DNA of 64,000 nt. It comes from Botryotinia globosa. Taxonomy: Eukaryota > Ascomycota > Leotiomycetes > Helotiales > Sclerotiniaceae. The stretch covers positions 930,001-994,000 of the forward strand of contig RCSZ01000005.1 in assembly GCA_014898425.1 (NCBI GenBank). The letters run 5' to 3'. This document shows, piece after piece, positions 49,744 through 61,123 of the stretch. The first letter of the stretch is position 1; every line of letters starts with the position of its first letter. Under the pieces are notes generated by a model. The model saw nothing but the letters and a program-made list of their open reading frames with translations. It had not been told where the DNA came from and ran no database searches. Made by a program: the position numbers and the translations under genes.

Positions 49744-51328
49744 GGCGACTTGAAACAAGTAGAGAAAGAGGGAAAGGTAAACTTTGAATTGGTGGTTGAA
49801 CAATTGTTGAGGTTCAATCGAGTGAGGAATACATATATTTCTCTCTCAATAGTCCTTTGAAACACGAAATATCAAATGAGTGAATATACCATAGAATATC
49901 TTACTTCTCGTATGATGTTATAGGAGAGTATAATCAGTCGTCTGGGTTCGAGTCAAAACGAATGTGGGTTCGAGAGAGTATATAATTGAAAGGTGGATGG
50001 GACAGTTTTGAATTATCTGGCAGTGAGCAAAGTAGAAGGCGGTGAAAGAAGTGATTAATTGACTGTGCCCAGCGAGTGTTGTTGTACAGTACTTGGTTTT
50101 TTTTGACGAGCGATTTGCAGCAACAGGTGGGTTCGGATTGGATCCAATTTGATGAGTGGCTGCAGCGTCACAATAGAACAGTAAAAGGAAGGGGTTCGTT
50201 TTACATTTCAAAAAAAAAAGGCGGTCCGATCGACGAATCAGTTTAATGATACTATCATCGTGCGGGTGGGTCAGATTCGAATAGAATGCATTTGTTGATG
50301 TGTGAACTTTGAAGTTTGAAGACTCAAGAGTCAAGACTATAAGAGGAGGCGATATCTGAATGAAGGATACTACGAAGGACCTAGGCATCCATAGATAAAT
50401 TTATGTGGTGTATCTAATAAAATGTTCCATCATCTCTCTCAAGTAAACTCAGAAACTACATATACGATTAGGAGGGGACTCGGGAGTCGGGAGGGGAAAC
50501 GCGCTTAGTGAACGAGGAAGGAGAGGAAAGGAAGAGAATATGCACCTTTAGATCCTCTTTTTCCCCACCTTCATGTTTCTAAAGGGGTTAAGTACACCAA
50601 ACAATGGTCCACGGTCAACATTAGACTGGCTTGAGTGGTTATCTTGACTTCTACTCCGTATCTAACTTCAACGACCACTTTTTTCTTCGGGAACATACTC
50701 GACGGGAATCGGGAGACCTTCTCCCCAAATATGCACTTATTAGTGTTCAGGATTTAGATTGGCTCATAGCCGGTATTCAAGAAGCCAAGCTATCTAGTTA
50801 ATCAATAGTTTAGGTTGTGAATTGACTCAAGGAGGTCTCAATACAGAGGGTTGTCTTCTAAACGTTACAAGGAATACATCATGCAAGTATCGTACCGCAC
50901 CAGTATGTGCGCACTGCACACAACACATTAACTTTTTCGTTGAGGACGTTTTTTCGGGATGAGATGTTTCGTTACCCATTCGGTATTAGTTAGACCCCTG
51001 ACCCGAATAGGAGGAGGCGAATCATCAAGATCAGATCCGTCGTACCTAGACATCTTCATTCAAAAATGGGATAGAAAAGAATTCTTGCATGTAAACTGAC
51101 AATTTAACATTGGATATGAGCTTTCTTCAAGTAAAGGGGAGAGCGCTATCGAAACACATAAACCACCCCCAGAAAACTCCACAGGAACCTCATGCTAATA
51201 GTACCAGTTTTCAAATTAACCCATAACCCCATAATTATTTTTTGTCCATTGAAAGTTATAGTTCGAAAGCAAAATAACATCCTGCTTCGGTCACTTCCCG
51301 ATGCCACTATCTGATCATAGCACTCTCT
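49744..51328. other. Intergenic region upstream of the ceramide synthase
   Basis: About 1.6 kb, probably the promoter and 5' leader of the ceramide synthase gene and the 3' UTR of the Bax-inhibitor gene. A poly-A run lies at about 50212. One TACTCCGTA motif is at 50652. No gene recognised. Confidence 0.5.
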
Positions 51329-52381
51329 CTAGTTATTTTGTTGGCTGTTGAGGATTCGGAGAATGGCCAAAAACAGGTTGATGATGTCAAGGTAAAGACT
51401 GATAGCTGCTGCAATCTCCTCCTCCACGTGAGAATGTCTCATAATGAGCTGGGTATCGACGAGAATGTAGCCGGAAAAGATAAGAGCGGCGATACCAGAA
51501 TAAATTAACTCAACCGTACTGTTGTTTGGGAAGAACATGGCCATGAATCCGAAGAGAATCAATGCCCAAAGCCCGCCAAAGAGATAAGGCATCCATGACG
51601 TAAAATCATATTTGGTTTGGCAGGCAAAGAGTGTTAGCGCAACAAATATTCCGGCAGTGAGTAAGACGGCTTGAAGAACAATGCGAGAATCAAATGTCGA
51701 TACGATGACCGATATCGAGTATGCCTCGAGCGCTGTGAATCCTCCAAGAAACAACAGGTTGGTTGGATATGACTTTCGCTTCCAGTAGGTCAAAAGCATG
51801 AAGCCAATTGCGCCAAACATCTACAATTATCAGCATTATCCAAGTGTTCCTAGAAGAATCTAACATACCGAAGTCCATAACATCCAAGTGTTTGACTGAA
51901 TCCAAGTTTTGTAGGATTCGCTGAAGAAGGAGACGGAGCTTAGAGCGGCTGTGGCGATGAGTTGTACAGAGCTGACAAGGAGATTAGCATAACGAAATCA
52001 TGTTGGTAGAGATGCGCAATACTAACAGGATGGCGTAGACTTTTCGGACAAACTAAAAGGAATGTTAGAAATTAGACAGTCTGATTATTCATGACCCAGA
52101 TCTTCATACCTGCATTCGGATCTCGATAGTTGCTTCGGCCACAGAACCTCCAAACTACACGCTTGTTAGATTATATGTTGCGAATTTTAAGCCGTACGTC
52201 TTTTGTATACCTTGAAGTCATCCGGAATGTTGTCCTCACTGCTTCTTGGTCCTCCTAGGAGAGCATCATTATCCGCAGATGCAGAAGGCTCAGCATAAGA
52301 TGGAGGGGCTTGCGAATAATGTGCGGGATCATCGAGGGAGTCTCGCTGGGAAGCGCGAGTATATTTTGTGTTCGAAGCCAT
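51329..52381 (-). CDS. Bax inhibitor-1 family (TMBIM/BI-1-like) membrane protein
   Basis: Membrane protein of the LFG/TMBIM type, linked in fungi to the unfolded protein response, calcium handling and cell-death control. Five exons, complement(join(51329..51820,51869..51971,52027..52052,52110..52154,52211..52381)), 278 aa; exon 3 is 26 nt and exon 2 is 45 nt. Introns are 48-57 nt. The N-terminus is a Ser/Pro/Tyr-rich cytosolic segment. Family sequence follows: EIRMQFVRKVYAILSVQLIA, NTWMLWTSMFGAIGFM, NLLFLGGFTALEAYSISV, then SGYILVDTQLIMRHSHVEEE and the end SLYLDIINLFLAILRILN, the BI-1 C-terminal signature. Seven hydrophobic segments. Yeast Bxi1/Ybh3 is the likely counterpart. Confidence 0.93.
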
Positions 52382-53072
52382 AGTTTGTTGCTATCTTGAA
52401 AAATAATCGTTGATGATTTGCGATGCACTGCGATAATAGCGTTGAAAAGTTGGATACTAGGTAGTGGTGTTGAAATGGTCTAGATAAGGCACTGCGGAGA
52501 CGCAATATTTAAAGTGCCGAGGAAGCCTAATGTAATGTATGTAATGTCATATGATGACGGGGTGTGTAACTGTATGACTAGCGCCGCCTCCTCAAAGGAA
52601 AAATGTGCATGGTTTATATAGCTACCTACCTAGGTAATTGAAACATGAAAACAATTTTTGTTGCAGCGTAATTAAAAATGTCTGTCAAGTTTTTGTGGTG
52701 AATCAACATGTCAATTTACGACATTAAACTTGTGCACGCATGATATTCGCCGTACTCAAACATAAGACAAAAAACACATCACTGAAAATATCACGTACAT
52801 CGAGGTAGCTCTGTTGTTTTCAAGAATTATTGACCTAATAAGAAATAAATATCGATTTAGCTGCACATTAGAAGGCAATAAGAAACTACGGTATAAGCTT
52901 TTTTGAGGAGCCAGAATAAATGCAGCGCCGTCAACGACCTGCAAAAAGAAAAGTCCCCAACCCCAGAAATCCGCACGAAAGCGTATGCAGCAATCGACAG
53001 GCCTCTCCATCGCCGCCAGTCATCCATCCATGTTTTTACGCATAAACACATTTCCCCTGTACATCATCACCA
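52382..53072. other. Intergenic region upstream of the BI-1-like gene
   Basis: About 700 bp. Promoter of the BI-1-like gene and 3' UTR of the septin gene. It contains ACCTACCTAGGTAA (52625). Confidence 0.45.
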
Positions 53073-54643
53073 TTAAGCTTCAGCCTCCGCTGACGTATGC
53101 GTTCCATTGGTTGCTTCAAGATGAGCAGTTTGCTCGCGTTGCATTCTAGCCTCAATCTCCTTCAATTGACTCTCGCGAGCCAACAACTCTTGTCTCTTCG
53201 CCTCAATCTCTCGTTGCACCTTGATTTCAATTTCTCTGAGCTTCTCCTCCTCACGGCGGAGTTGCTCCTCCTTTAGGCGGACAGATTGAGAGGCCAGGTC
53301 CTCAGGGCCCATAGAAGCATCACTGTAGAGCTATTAGCATTTATCAATCATGATTAGAATGAATGAAACATACCCTCCACTACCACCTTCAACACTCTTG
53401 CTAAGCTTCTCAGTACGGTAGTTTTCATACAGGAAATCGTGGGTTATTTCCTTCAAATCTGCTAAATGACTGTGTAGAAGGGCACTTCGAATGGCAAGGA
53501 AGTCGGAATGTCTTGGGTTATCAACCTCTACAACACCCCATGGATATTGTCTTGCACGAACTTGACGTCCACCAATCTCAACAACATCCTCTGATCCTAC
53601 GATGGCGAATGGCATCAAACCACGAAGCTCAGCATTCTCCTCAACTGTATCCTCATCGTCCTCCTCGATATCGTAAGGGAAGTTGTAGACAGGAATTCTG
53701 TAGTGCTCGATATCCTCCATGACAAGCTTTTTTGATTCTGCAAGTTCTGCTGGTGTCAAGGAATCGGCCTTTCCGATAACTGGAATAACGTTAACTCTAG
53801 GAGAGAGACGCTTCATAAGCTCGATATCTAATTCGCGAAGGCTACGAAGTACGTCAGCTTGAAATCGGGAGGTGAAGATTGAGATGTGACATACCCGTGG
53901 CCGGTAGGGGTAATGAAATAAAGTAATGCATGGATACGATTGTCGCGGAAACGAGGATTACGCTTGATACGGGATTCTTCTGCCAAAATATCGTCGTATT
54001 GTCTCTCAAGATAGCCAACAATCTCTCCAAAACTTCGCATCTGTCAGCTAAAATCGTTCATGTTGTAAATTGTCTCTCCTACCTTGCCTCGTTGTCGATT
54101 TGGTCTCCAAAGCCAGGTGTGTCGACAATTGTGAGTGAAATACGGGTTCCTTCTTCATCTAATTCCAGCTCTGCAAGAGTGTCAGTCAATGCCCAATTTA
54201 GATAGAACTTGTAGATCCAAATGTTGCTTACCAACTGTGGTTGGCTTAATCTTGACACCTTCCTCGACATGAGCGTTTGTCGCATCGTCGGCATCCTTGC
54301 CAGAGAGGACCTTTTTGCCGCATAGAGTGTTCACGAAAGTGGTTCTACCTGTGAATTCCAGTCAATACCGCTCATGATAACCATAAGTGCATTGTGCTAT
54401 CATACCTGTGCCTGATGCACCACAGACCATCAAGCAGAACTGGATACCCTTCTTGACATTCTTCTTTCTTCGCATCTTAATCTAGGGAAATCGCTGAGTT
54501 AGTATTGATCGAACTTCGAAATGTGAGAACAAACCCCAGATGAGAACTATTGGGGAAGTTGCGGTCAGATTATCCAGACTTTGGACATAGACCAAAAAAG
54601 TTGTTGATAGGGATAAACATACAGCATTCAAAGGGGACGACAT
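53073..54643 (-). CDS. CDC11: Septin, Cdc11/AspA class
   Basis: GTP-binding septin that forms filaments at septa and hyphal tips. Eight exons, complement(join(53073..53322,53374..53841,53895..54032,54083..54170,54232..54348,54406..54481,54535..54546,54623..54643)), 389 aa. Exons 1 and 2 are only 21 and 12 nt. Start MSSPLNAFSSGIKMRRKKN. The P-loop is GASGTGRTT (residues 32-40); Arg38 stands where other septins have Lys, as in yeast Cdc11. Then VDTPGFGDQIDNEASFGEIV, G4 motif IGKADSLTPAELAESK, the septin element YPWGVVEVDNPRHSDF and a C-terminal coiled coil (QLRREEEKLREIEIKV). Introns have GT-AG ends, and one acceptor is AAG. All joins are read by homology and the length is a multiple of three. 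Confidence 0.92.
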
Positions 54644-55635
54644 GATTGTCTTATTATTACGAGGCTTAAGCCACGAAGAAAAACGATTGAACTGGCTTTT
54701 AAATTGAAGGAGGAAGGATGGATTGAAAAGGAAGAATTGATGGAAAGAAAATAGGTGCTTTCGCTCTGTTGAACTGTGTGGAAATTGAAGTCGCGGATAT
54801 TCACTCCCTCGTAAACTATCGGTCGACAAGTCGTTGCTTCTTCAGGTCAGGGGAATAAATTAGCGAAATATAACGCTTTACCTAATTAAGCAGCGGGTGA
54901 TAGAGCTTGTGCAACTCAGTGCGAGGCTGAGAGAAACAATTTTCTGGGGTGTCACAGTTTATCTTGGGGGATGAAACATAGTAATTATGATGCGAATGAG
55001 TTCTTATCAATATCGTCAATAACAACGACAAACATCACATTCAGTGGAAGAGAAGGGAGACATCTATACATTCACATTCACTGGAAAGTACCATTCTGTA
55101 CATAATTGACGTTGGGAGTTAAACCCAAACTTTCCTGGCACTGAAACAGATCTGGCATGATTTCAATACCCTTAATTGATGGTTCAACAAGTTGGAAAAC
55201 ATTTAAACCTACCCACTAGGCTCGGGACAACGCTGAGAAGGGTCCCCTAGTCTTTTCATTAATTACGATTACGAACGGCGGACACCCACGTTACCGTACC
55301 TAACATCTTGCATAGCTCGCATAGGTAGATAGAGATTGCAGGTAATTGATAGCCTGGTACTGTACAGAGTGTGCCTAGCCCGCTGAAATAGCGCAGTCCC
55401 ATCCACACCCACACAGCAGCGTATAATACAGTACTGCGCAGGACAGTACCTACTTTTAAATATTTATATCGAGAATATCGTAGTTGTCGCAAGCCATCTC
55501 ATAAGTCAAAATATCGAATCTCAAGAGCAGTGAACAACTCAAATTTTTGATGATAAATTTCACATCGTTTTGATACATCATTTCTCTGGAAATCATTGGG
55601 ATAAATAACATTGGAGCACGTTATCGCTATCGAAG
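54644..55635. promoter_or_regulatory. Divergent promoter region, CDC11 and HSV2
   Basis: About 1 kb between two divergent start codons. No gene recognised and no element assigned. Confidence 0.45.
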
Positions 55636-57037
55636 ATGAATACCAGGCCCTTGATAGAGAACTCAAGGAATCCCACAGCCTTATCAGCTTCCTTTAACCA
55701 CGATGCTAGCTGTTTTGCTATTGGACTTGATACAGGATTTCGTGGTATGTCTCAAGAGAGGGCTTTTGGGGGGGACTCTCTGACTATAAATTACAGTGTT
55801 CAACACAGAAGCATGTCAACAACGAGTTGCCAGAGGTAGATCTCAAGCCACAATCTTTGAACTGATCAGTACTGACCACGGAGGTAGACTTCAATGGCGG
55901 GGTTGGAACAGCACAGATGCTTGGGAATACCAACTACATTGCTCTAGTTGGTGGTGGAAAACAACCAAAGTTCGCTCAGAACAAGGCGAGTAGATTCGAG
56001 TGGGGAGGATTAATTCATATTTGTGGCCTAACATTACTGTAGGTCATCATTTGGGATGATTTGAAAGCAAAGATTGCTGCCCAAGTATCGGTTCTTACCT
56101 CTGTTAGAGGAGTTCGAATCACGAGGACTCACATAGTAGTTGCACTTTTGAACAGCATTCGTGTTTACCATTTCCAAAGCAACCCCGCACTATATCAGGC
56201 CTATGAAACTGCAAGCAATCCTTATGGGCTGTGTTGCTTGAGTGCCAGCATCTTGATATTTCCCGGTAGAACATCCGGGCAAGTACAAGTGGTCGAACTC
56301 AACAGTGGAAATGTTAGCATTATACCTGCTCACACAGGAGCTCTTCGAGCTCTAGCTTTAAGCCGTGATGATGAGATCATTGCAACTGCCAGCGAAACTG
56401 TAAGTCTTTGATTATTGTTCATATTATTTTGAAAGTTCCGAAGCTCATGTCAATGTAGGGTACACTGGTTAGAGTATTTGCAACCAGCAATTGTGCGAAG
56501 ATAGCTGAACTCAGACGAGGTGTCGACCACGCTGATATTTTTTCTATCTCTATTTCCCCCTCAGGACAGCTCCTGGCTGTTACTTCAGATAAAGCTACGC
56601 TCCATGTTTTTGATATTCCGCATCCTTCAAAACCTCCAAGATCGGAATCAGCGACAGGCCATCGACGGCTCACATCCCTTGGCGGTGGTGGTGGTAACAG
56701 TAGCCCGACGACTCCAGATTCAGATGCAAGAAACAAGTGGGGAATTCTAGGGAAACTACCTTTGATGCCCCGATTATTCTCGGACATATATTCTTTTGCA
56801 ACTGCCACATTTTCCATTGGCGAGGAGCCTTTGTCCGCATCTTCTAACCCACTGACAGCAAGCGACGCTGGACCCAAGGCCTCGAAAGGTGTCATCGGAT
56901 GGACTAGTGATGAGAGTCTAATTGTTGTTGGAGCAGGCACTGACAGTCGCTGGGAAAAATTTATCATTGCCGAAGGTGAAGATGGCAAGCGTTACTGTAT
57001 ACGGGATGGCTGGAAGAGAATTTTGAGAGTCGAATAA
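55636..57037 (+). CDS. HSV2: PROPPIN of the HSV2/WIPI3-4 type (autophagy WD40 protein)
   Basis: Seven-bladed beta-propeller that binds PI3P and PI(3,5)P2 on endosomal and autophagic membranes. Five exons, join(55636..55744,55797..55835,55888..55985,56043..56399,56459..57037), 393 aa. Intron 3 (55986-56042) starts GCGAGT, a GC-AG intron; joining gives AQNKVIIWDDL, conserved in the family. Blades are visible at [59 protein letters not shown] and [20 protein letters not shown]. The phosphoinositide-binding motif is LRRG (219-222), where yeast Atg18 and Hsv2 have FRRG; LRRG is known from WIPI3 and WIPI4. A Gly/Ser-rich loop ([15 protein letters not shown]) lies in the position of the 6CD membrane-binding loop. 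Confidence 0.88.
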
Positions 57038-57242
57038 ATACCAGTCACTTTTCATGCATGTATGACACGACACGGTAAGGAGCCAAATACCCCTTATGAT
57101 TGGAGTTAATCGGGTTGCATTATAAATGGGTGGGCATCGAGCGTGTATTTGGGGCTATTCATGCACAAGAACTTGCATATTGCGTCAACTAGGTCATAGA
57201 ATCTCTTACACGCCAATGCTTAGGTTCTCTTACACTATATTA
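57038..57242. terminator. Convergent 3' region of HSV2 and the IST3-like gene
   Basis: Short 205-bp gap between facing stop codons, where both 3' ends must be formed. No specific signal claimed. Confidence 0.4.
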
Positions 57243-58266
57243 CTAGTGCCTCCGTTTATCATGTTCGTACTCCCTTGAATCATCTCTTTTTTCTCGTCGC
57301 TCACTGGTCCTGTCCTTGTGCCTACCATCTCGTTCATAATCGCGACGCCTTGGCGCATCTTCTTTATCTCTCCGTGATCGAGAACTGAATTTATCACCCT
57401 CATCCTCCCTTGGTGATCTTTCTCGCCGTGACCTCCTTTCTCTTCCATCATCGTCTGGGGATCTTCTCCTAGACTCGCGATCTCGATCCCGGTCTCTATC
57501 ATGGCCATGAGACCTATGCCGAGATCGATGGCCATCATCCAAATCTTCCCCATCCTTAATTCGCCTAGATCTATGGTGATGTCTATGCTTTCTGCTCTTC
57601 TCAAACCTCTCAGATTTGCTTCCTCCTTTGGCCTTTGCCAGTGCTCTTGCGACCTCTTCCTTCTTCTCCTCAATCAGGAATGCTTTCATCGGATCGTCCT
57701 CATCATGGTCCCTGATTAGCAGCGCTAATTCCCTCTCCTCTTTGAGCATTGGTCTCTGTTCTTCTTCGTCTTCGCTATCCTCACTCCCCCCACTGGTCCT
57801 TTTTCTCTTCCGCCTCTCATCTCCTTCTCTATCTAGCTCCTCATTCAGATCCATTCCAGTATCTTCTTCTCCCTCCTTCCTCTTGTATCTCGTATGGTCC
57901 ACTTTCAGCGTCCTGCCCGCAATTACCGCGCCTCCCAAATTGTCGACAGCTAAGTCCGTACTCCTCTGATCCTCATATTTCAAGAATGCAAACCCTTTAG
58001 ATTTTCCCGTTTCTTTGTCTCGTATTAAATTTATATATGTTGGCTCGCCATACTGTGAGAATATAGTCAGGATATCGCCTTCGGAGAGCTCAAAAGGAAG
58101 GCCGCCTATGTAGATGTAAGCTGTGTCGCGATAATCCGTGTGCCACGAGGCGGATGGAGAACTAGAGGATAGTTAGTTTGGCAATGGAATAAAAATGATT
58201 GCTAACTTACACTCCATTCTCCAATTCACGTCTATTAAGCTCTTGAATCTGACGGATACTATTCAT
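57243..58266 (-). CDS. IST3: RNA-binding splicing factor, IST3/RBMX2-like
   Basis: U2 snRNP-associated factor of the RES complex (Ist3/Snu17 in yeast, RBMX2 in animals), acting in spliceosome activation. Two exons, complement(join(57243..58161,58211..58266)), 324 aa, one 49-nt intron. MNSIRQIQELNRRELENGVS is the conserved N-terminus of the family. The RRM follows: DTAYIYIGGLPFELSEGDIL, QYGEPTYINLIRDKETGKSK, GFAFLKYEDQRSTDLAVDNL, AGRTLKVDHT. The tail is long and strongly charged (Arg/Asp/Ser/Glu/His, RS-like) and makes many shadow frames. Yeast Ist3 is only about 150 aa; long tails like this occur in animals and filamentous fungi. Confidence 0.9.
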
Positions 58267-58625
58267 ATTGTTGTGCGTAGAGTAATGAGTTGTAACAAAT
58301 GCACTAGGTAGGTGAGGCGGAAGAAGCAAGGACAAGGCTGCAAAATAATAAATTTGGGCCCTTGCCTCGCGTGTTCCACTGCATTGATTTACGTTCACAA
58401 CTTTATGAAGCTTCCCCAAATCACAGAACTTGATGAGGCCTAGAATAGCCAATGCCATAAATACGGAATTCATTGATCTCTTACCTCCCATATATCAGAT
58501 GGGAAGTTTTTGGGTCGGGAGAAACCAACGACAATTACTCAGGCTTCAAAGATTGGCCTACAAACTTCATGGTTACGGGTGCAATACAGGGGAAAGGAAG
58601 TAAATAAACTTCAAAAACAGCGGAT
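58267..58625. promoter_or_regulatory. Divergent promoter region, IST3-like and dynein light intermediate chain genes
   Basis: About 360 bp between the two divergent start codons, so it holds both promoters. It contains ACTAGGTAGGT (about 58306). Confidence 0.45.
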
Positions 58626-60448
58626 ATGGCAAACAACAGGGCGTCGACGTATACACAAGCTACGACATCAACGGATGATGAGGAGAAAAAGGATATGTGG
58701 TCTTCCATGTTGGATGGAGTCGCAAGTGGAAAAAGATTACCGGAGAAGAATATCCTTGTGCTAGGTACTGCAGCAGCATCCCGAATATGCTGAAGAGGGG
58801 ATATACTAATATGAAATAGGAGGAACCGCGGATTCGCAGAAAGAGTTTCTAGAGGCTTTGTCGGTGGATGAGACCAGGAAATCTCAGGATAGACAAAGTA
58901 GCAAACAACCTCCTATTGCAAACAACTTTGCTTTGGGATACACATATCATGATGTTTTGGATGCGGATCATGAAGGTATGCTTAATTTGGCGCAGCTGAC
59001 TACTTCGACGAGAACCTAACTCAATCTAGATATTTTGGCTCGATTGTCCATATACTTACTCGCCGACCCTTCGCCCTCCTTCACACCTCTGATGCAACCA
59101 CTTCTCACACCACAAACAATCCCAAATACTCTTATTGTCATATTACTAGACTGGTCGCAACCATGGTTCTGGCTGAGAGAATTACGGGACTGGATACGTC
59201 TTCTGCGGCCATTATTGATATCTCTGGATGAGGATTGTAAGGAGAAAATGGAAGAGGTAATGATTAGTTGGAGGGATAGAGGGCGTGGTGGAAGCACTTT
59301 AGATGGTGGAGGGAGCACTGCTACTGAGGGAGATGTTAGCTTACCGTTGGGTCCTGGAGAATGGGAAGAGGCTTTGGGTTTACCACTATGCGTGGTTTGT
59401 CAAAACGTAGGTTCTCTTGTGCAGGCGCATATGTGCTATGTTAACAGGTGTCTAGTCTGACAAAATCGAAACGCTGGAGAAAGAACGGTCCTGGAGAGAA
59501 GATGAGTTTGATTACGTCCTACAGTATTTGCGCACAATCCTCCTCAAGCGTAAGTTATATGTTTACAACGATCGAACACATATGCTAACTATATCAGATG
59601 GGGCATCTCTCATATACACAACACCAGGGGTTATTAGTCCCCTGCAAAGCTTAATACACTCCTCTCTCGGCATACATTCTCTCCTCAAAAGGCAGCCTAT
59701 CAGGCACAATCTTATTGATCGCGACAAGGTAGTTGTGCCGCCAAATTGGGACTCTTGGGGTAAAATCCGAGTCCTGCGCGAAGGATTCAATGTAGAGGAA
59801 GTGAACAAAGGCTGGTCACTTGACATCGAAGAAGATTCATCTAGCGATGATAGTAGTACACACTCACAGCCACCGTTGCCAGTACCTGAAAGTGCAGTAT
59901 CAGCATACGAAGAAGTCATTCGAGACCCCAGTCTCGATGCCCTGCAAGCCACGTCTGCAGAATCACAAGGTCTTAAGTTGGAAGTATCTAGTCTTGATGC
60001 TCAGAGTTTCCTGGCTTCTCAAGTCGAAATTCTGCATACAATTAGTCAGGGGCCAGATGTCTCGAGTGTAGATAGTAGTCGCTTAGTTAATGGTCGCAAG
60101 GTGTCTAGTGAATATGGGAATGGCGAGGATAAAGCATCGGATGAAGGAAGAGTTAGTGAGCATATCGGCCCGGTACAGTTTAATATGGGCGGTATTCAGG
60201 TCGATGCCGATGACATGTTGCAAAGATTAAGGGTAAGTGCTTTTCCTTACCTGACGACTTTGGGCAAAACTAACCAGGCGCAGGACCGACAAGCATATTC
60301 TTCACCAGAGTCGGCAGCACCAGGCACTCGTACTGATCCATCTGCGGAAGGCAAAGTTCAAAACGAAGCATTAGCATCTTTCTTTGCCGGGTTGATGAAG
60401 CGAGGCGGGAGCGCGCAGGGTGGTCCTAAACCAGGAGCTTCGTCTTGA
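58626..60448 (+). CDS. Cytoplasmic dynein light intermediate chain
   Basis: Subunit of cytoplasmic dynein that links the heavy chain to cargo adaptors. Six exons, join(58626..58764,58820..58975,59030..59406,59456..59549,59598..60232,60284..60448), 521 aa. Start MANNRASTYTQATTSTDDEE. A degenerate P-loop region NILVLGGTADSQKEFLEAL is family-typical for fungi. Next: ALGYTYHDVLDADHEDILAR, LLDWSQPWFWLRELRDWIRL, then ADP-like LSVDETR, and after intron 3 SDKIETLEKERSWREDEFDY and YVLQYLRTILLKHGASLIYT. The middle has VPPNWDSWGKIRVLREGFN. The C-terminus has NEALASFFAGLMKRGG, similar to the adaptor-binding helix 1 of animal DLIC1. Intron 5 (60233-60283, 51 nt) has no stop and keeps the frame if retained. 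Confidence 0.9.
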
Positions 60449-61123
60449 CTGAGTGTAAACTCTACCTTTTCAGAATAACATAGAAGGCACAATGAGCCAG
60501 AGACTCTATCCTGGCATTCGCCACGTCAATGTTTGAAAGCAGGCAATAATGGATGGTGGTGAGGCAGGAAGAGAGCCGTGGTTGGAAGAGGAAGAGTGAG
60601 TGCCTTTTTGCATGATACCCAGAGGGCTGGCTAGATGTAAACTTATACATTTGTTCCATATCGATGGATTTGATTCAGGCAGTTCGTGGTATGCGTCTTG
60701 TAAAGATAAGGTGATATGTTGGAGAGAAAGATATACTACTCTAATTGAGGTCGGCAAGAAAAGTCGCATTTTGTGACTTTCGATTCAAGTCAATAAATCA
60801 CGATAATGAATTATTTCAGATATGCAACAAGACTCTTCCAAGTGAAAGGACAAACATGTAATTGGCTGGTTCCTTTCATCAAAAGTCAAGATCGTTTTTG
60901 CTGGTAAACTATGATTGGTCTGTGTTCATGTATCCTGCTCTAGTCTTTCGTGAAAAGATAAACACTATTCTATATTTATGCTTCATCCTGTCCTTTTCCA
61001 TCTACGCCTTCCATCACATATGACTTGAAACCTACTGCCGATATCTCTGCAACAATTGATCATCCCAACTTTTTAGATCGCATTAGTTCCTAGCTACATT
61101 TTCATCTTCAAGATTAGAACAAC
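60449..61123. other. Convergent intergenic region
   Basis: About 675 bp between two 3' ends, no gene recognised. Confidence 0.5.

Noticed and set aside
57501..57969. Plus-strand Ser/Leu-rich frames opposite the IST3-like tail
   Set aside because: They are shadows of the charged Arg/Asp/Glu-rich tail of the minus-strand gene.
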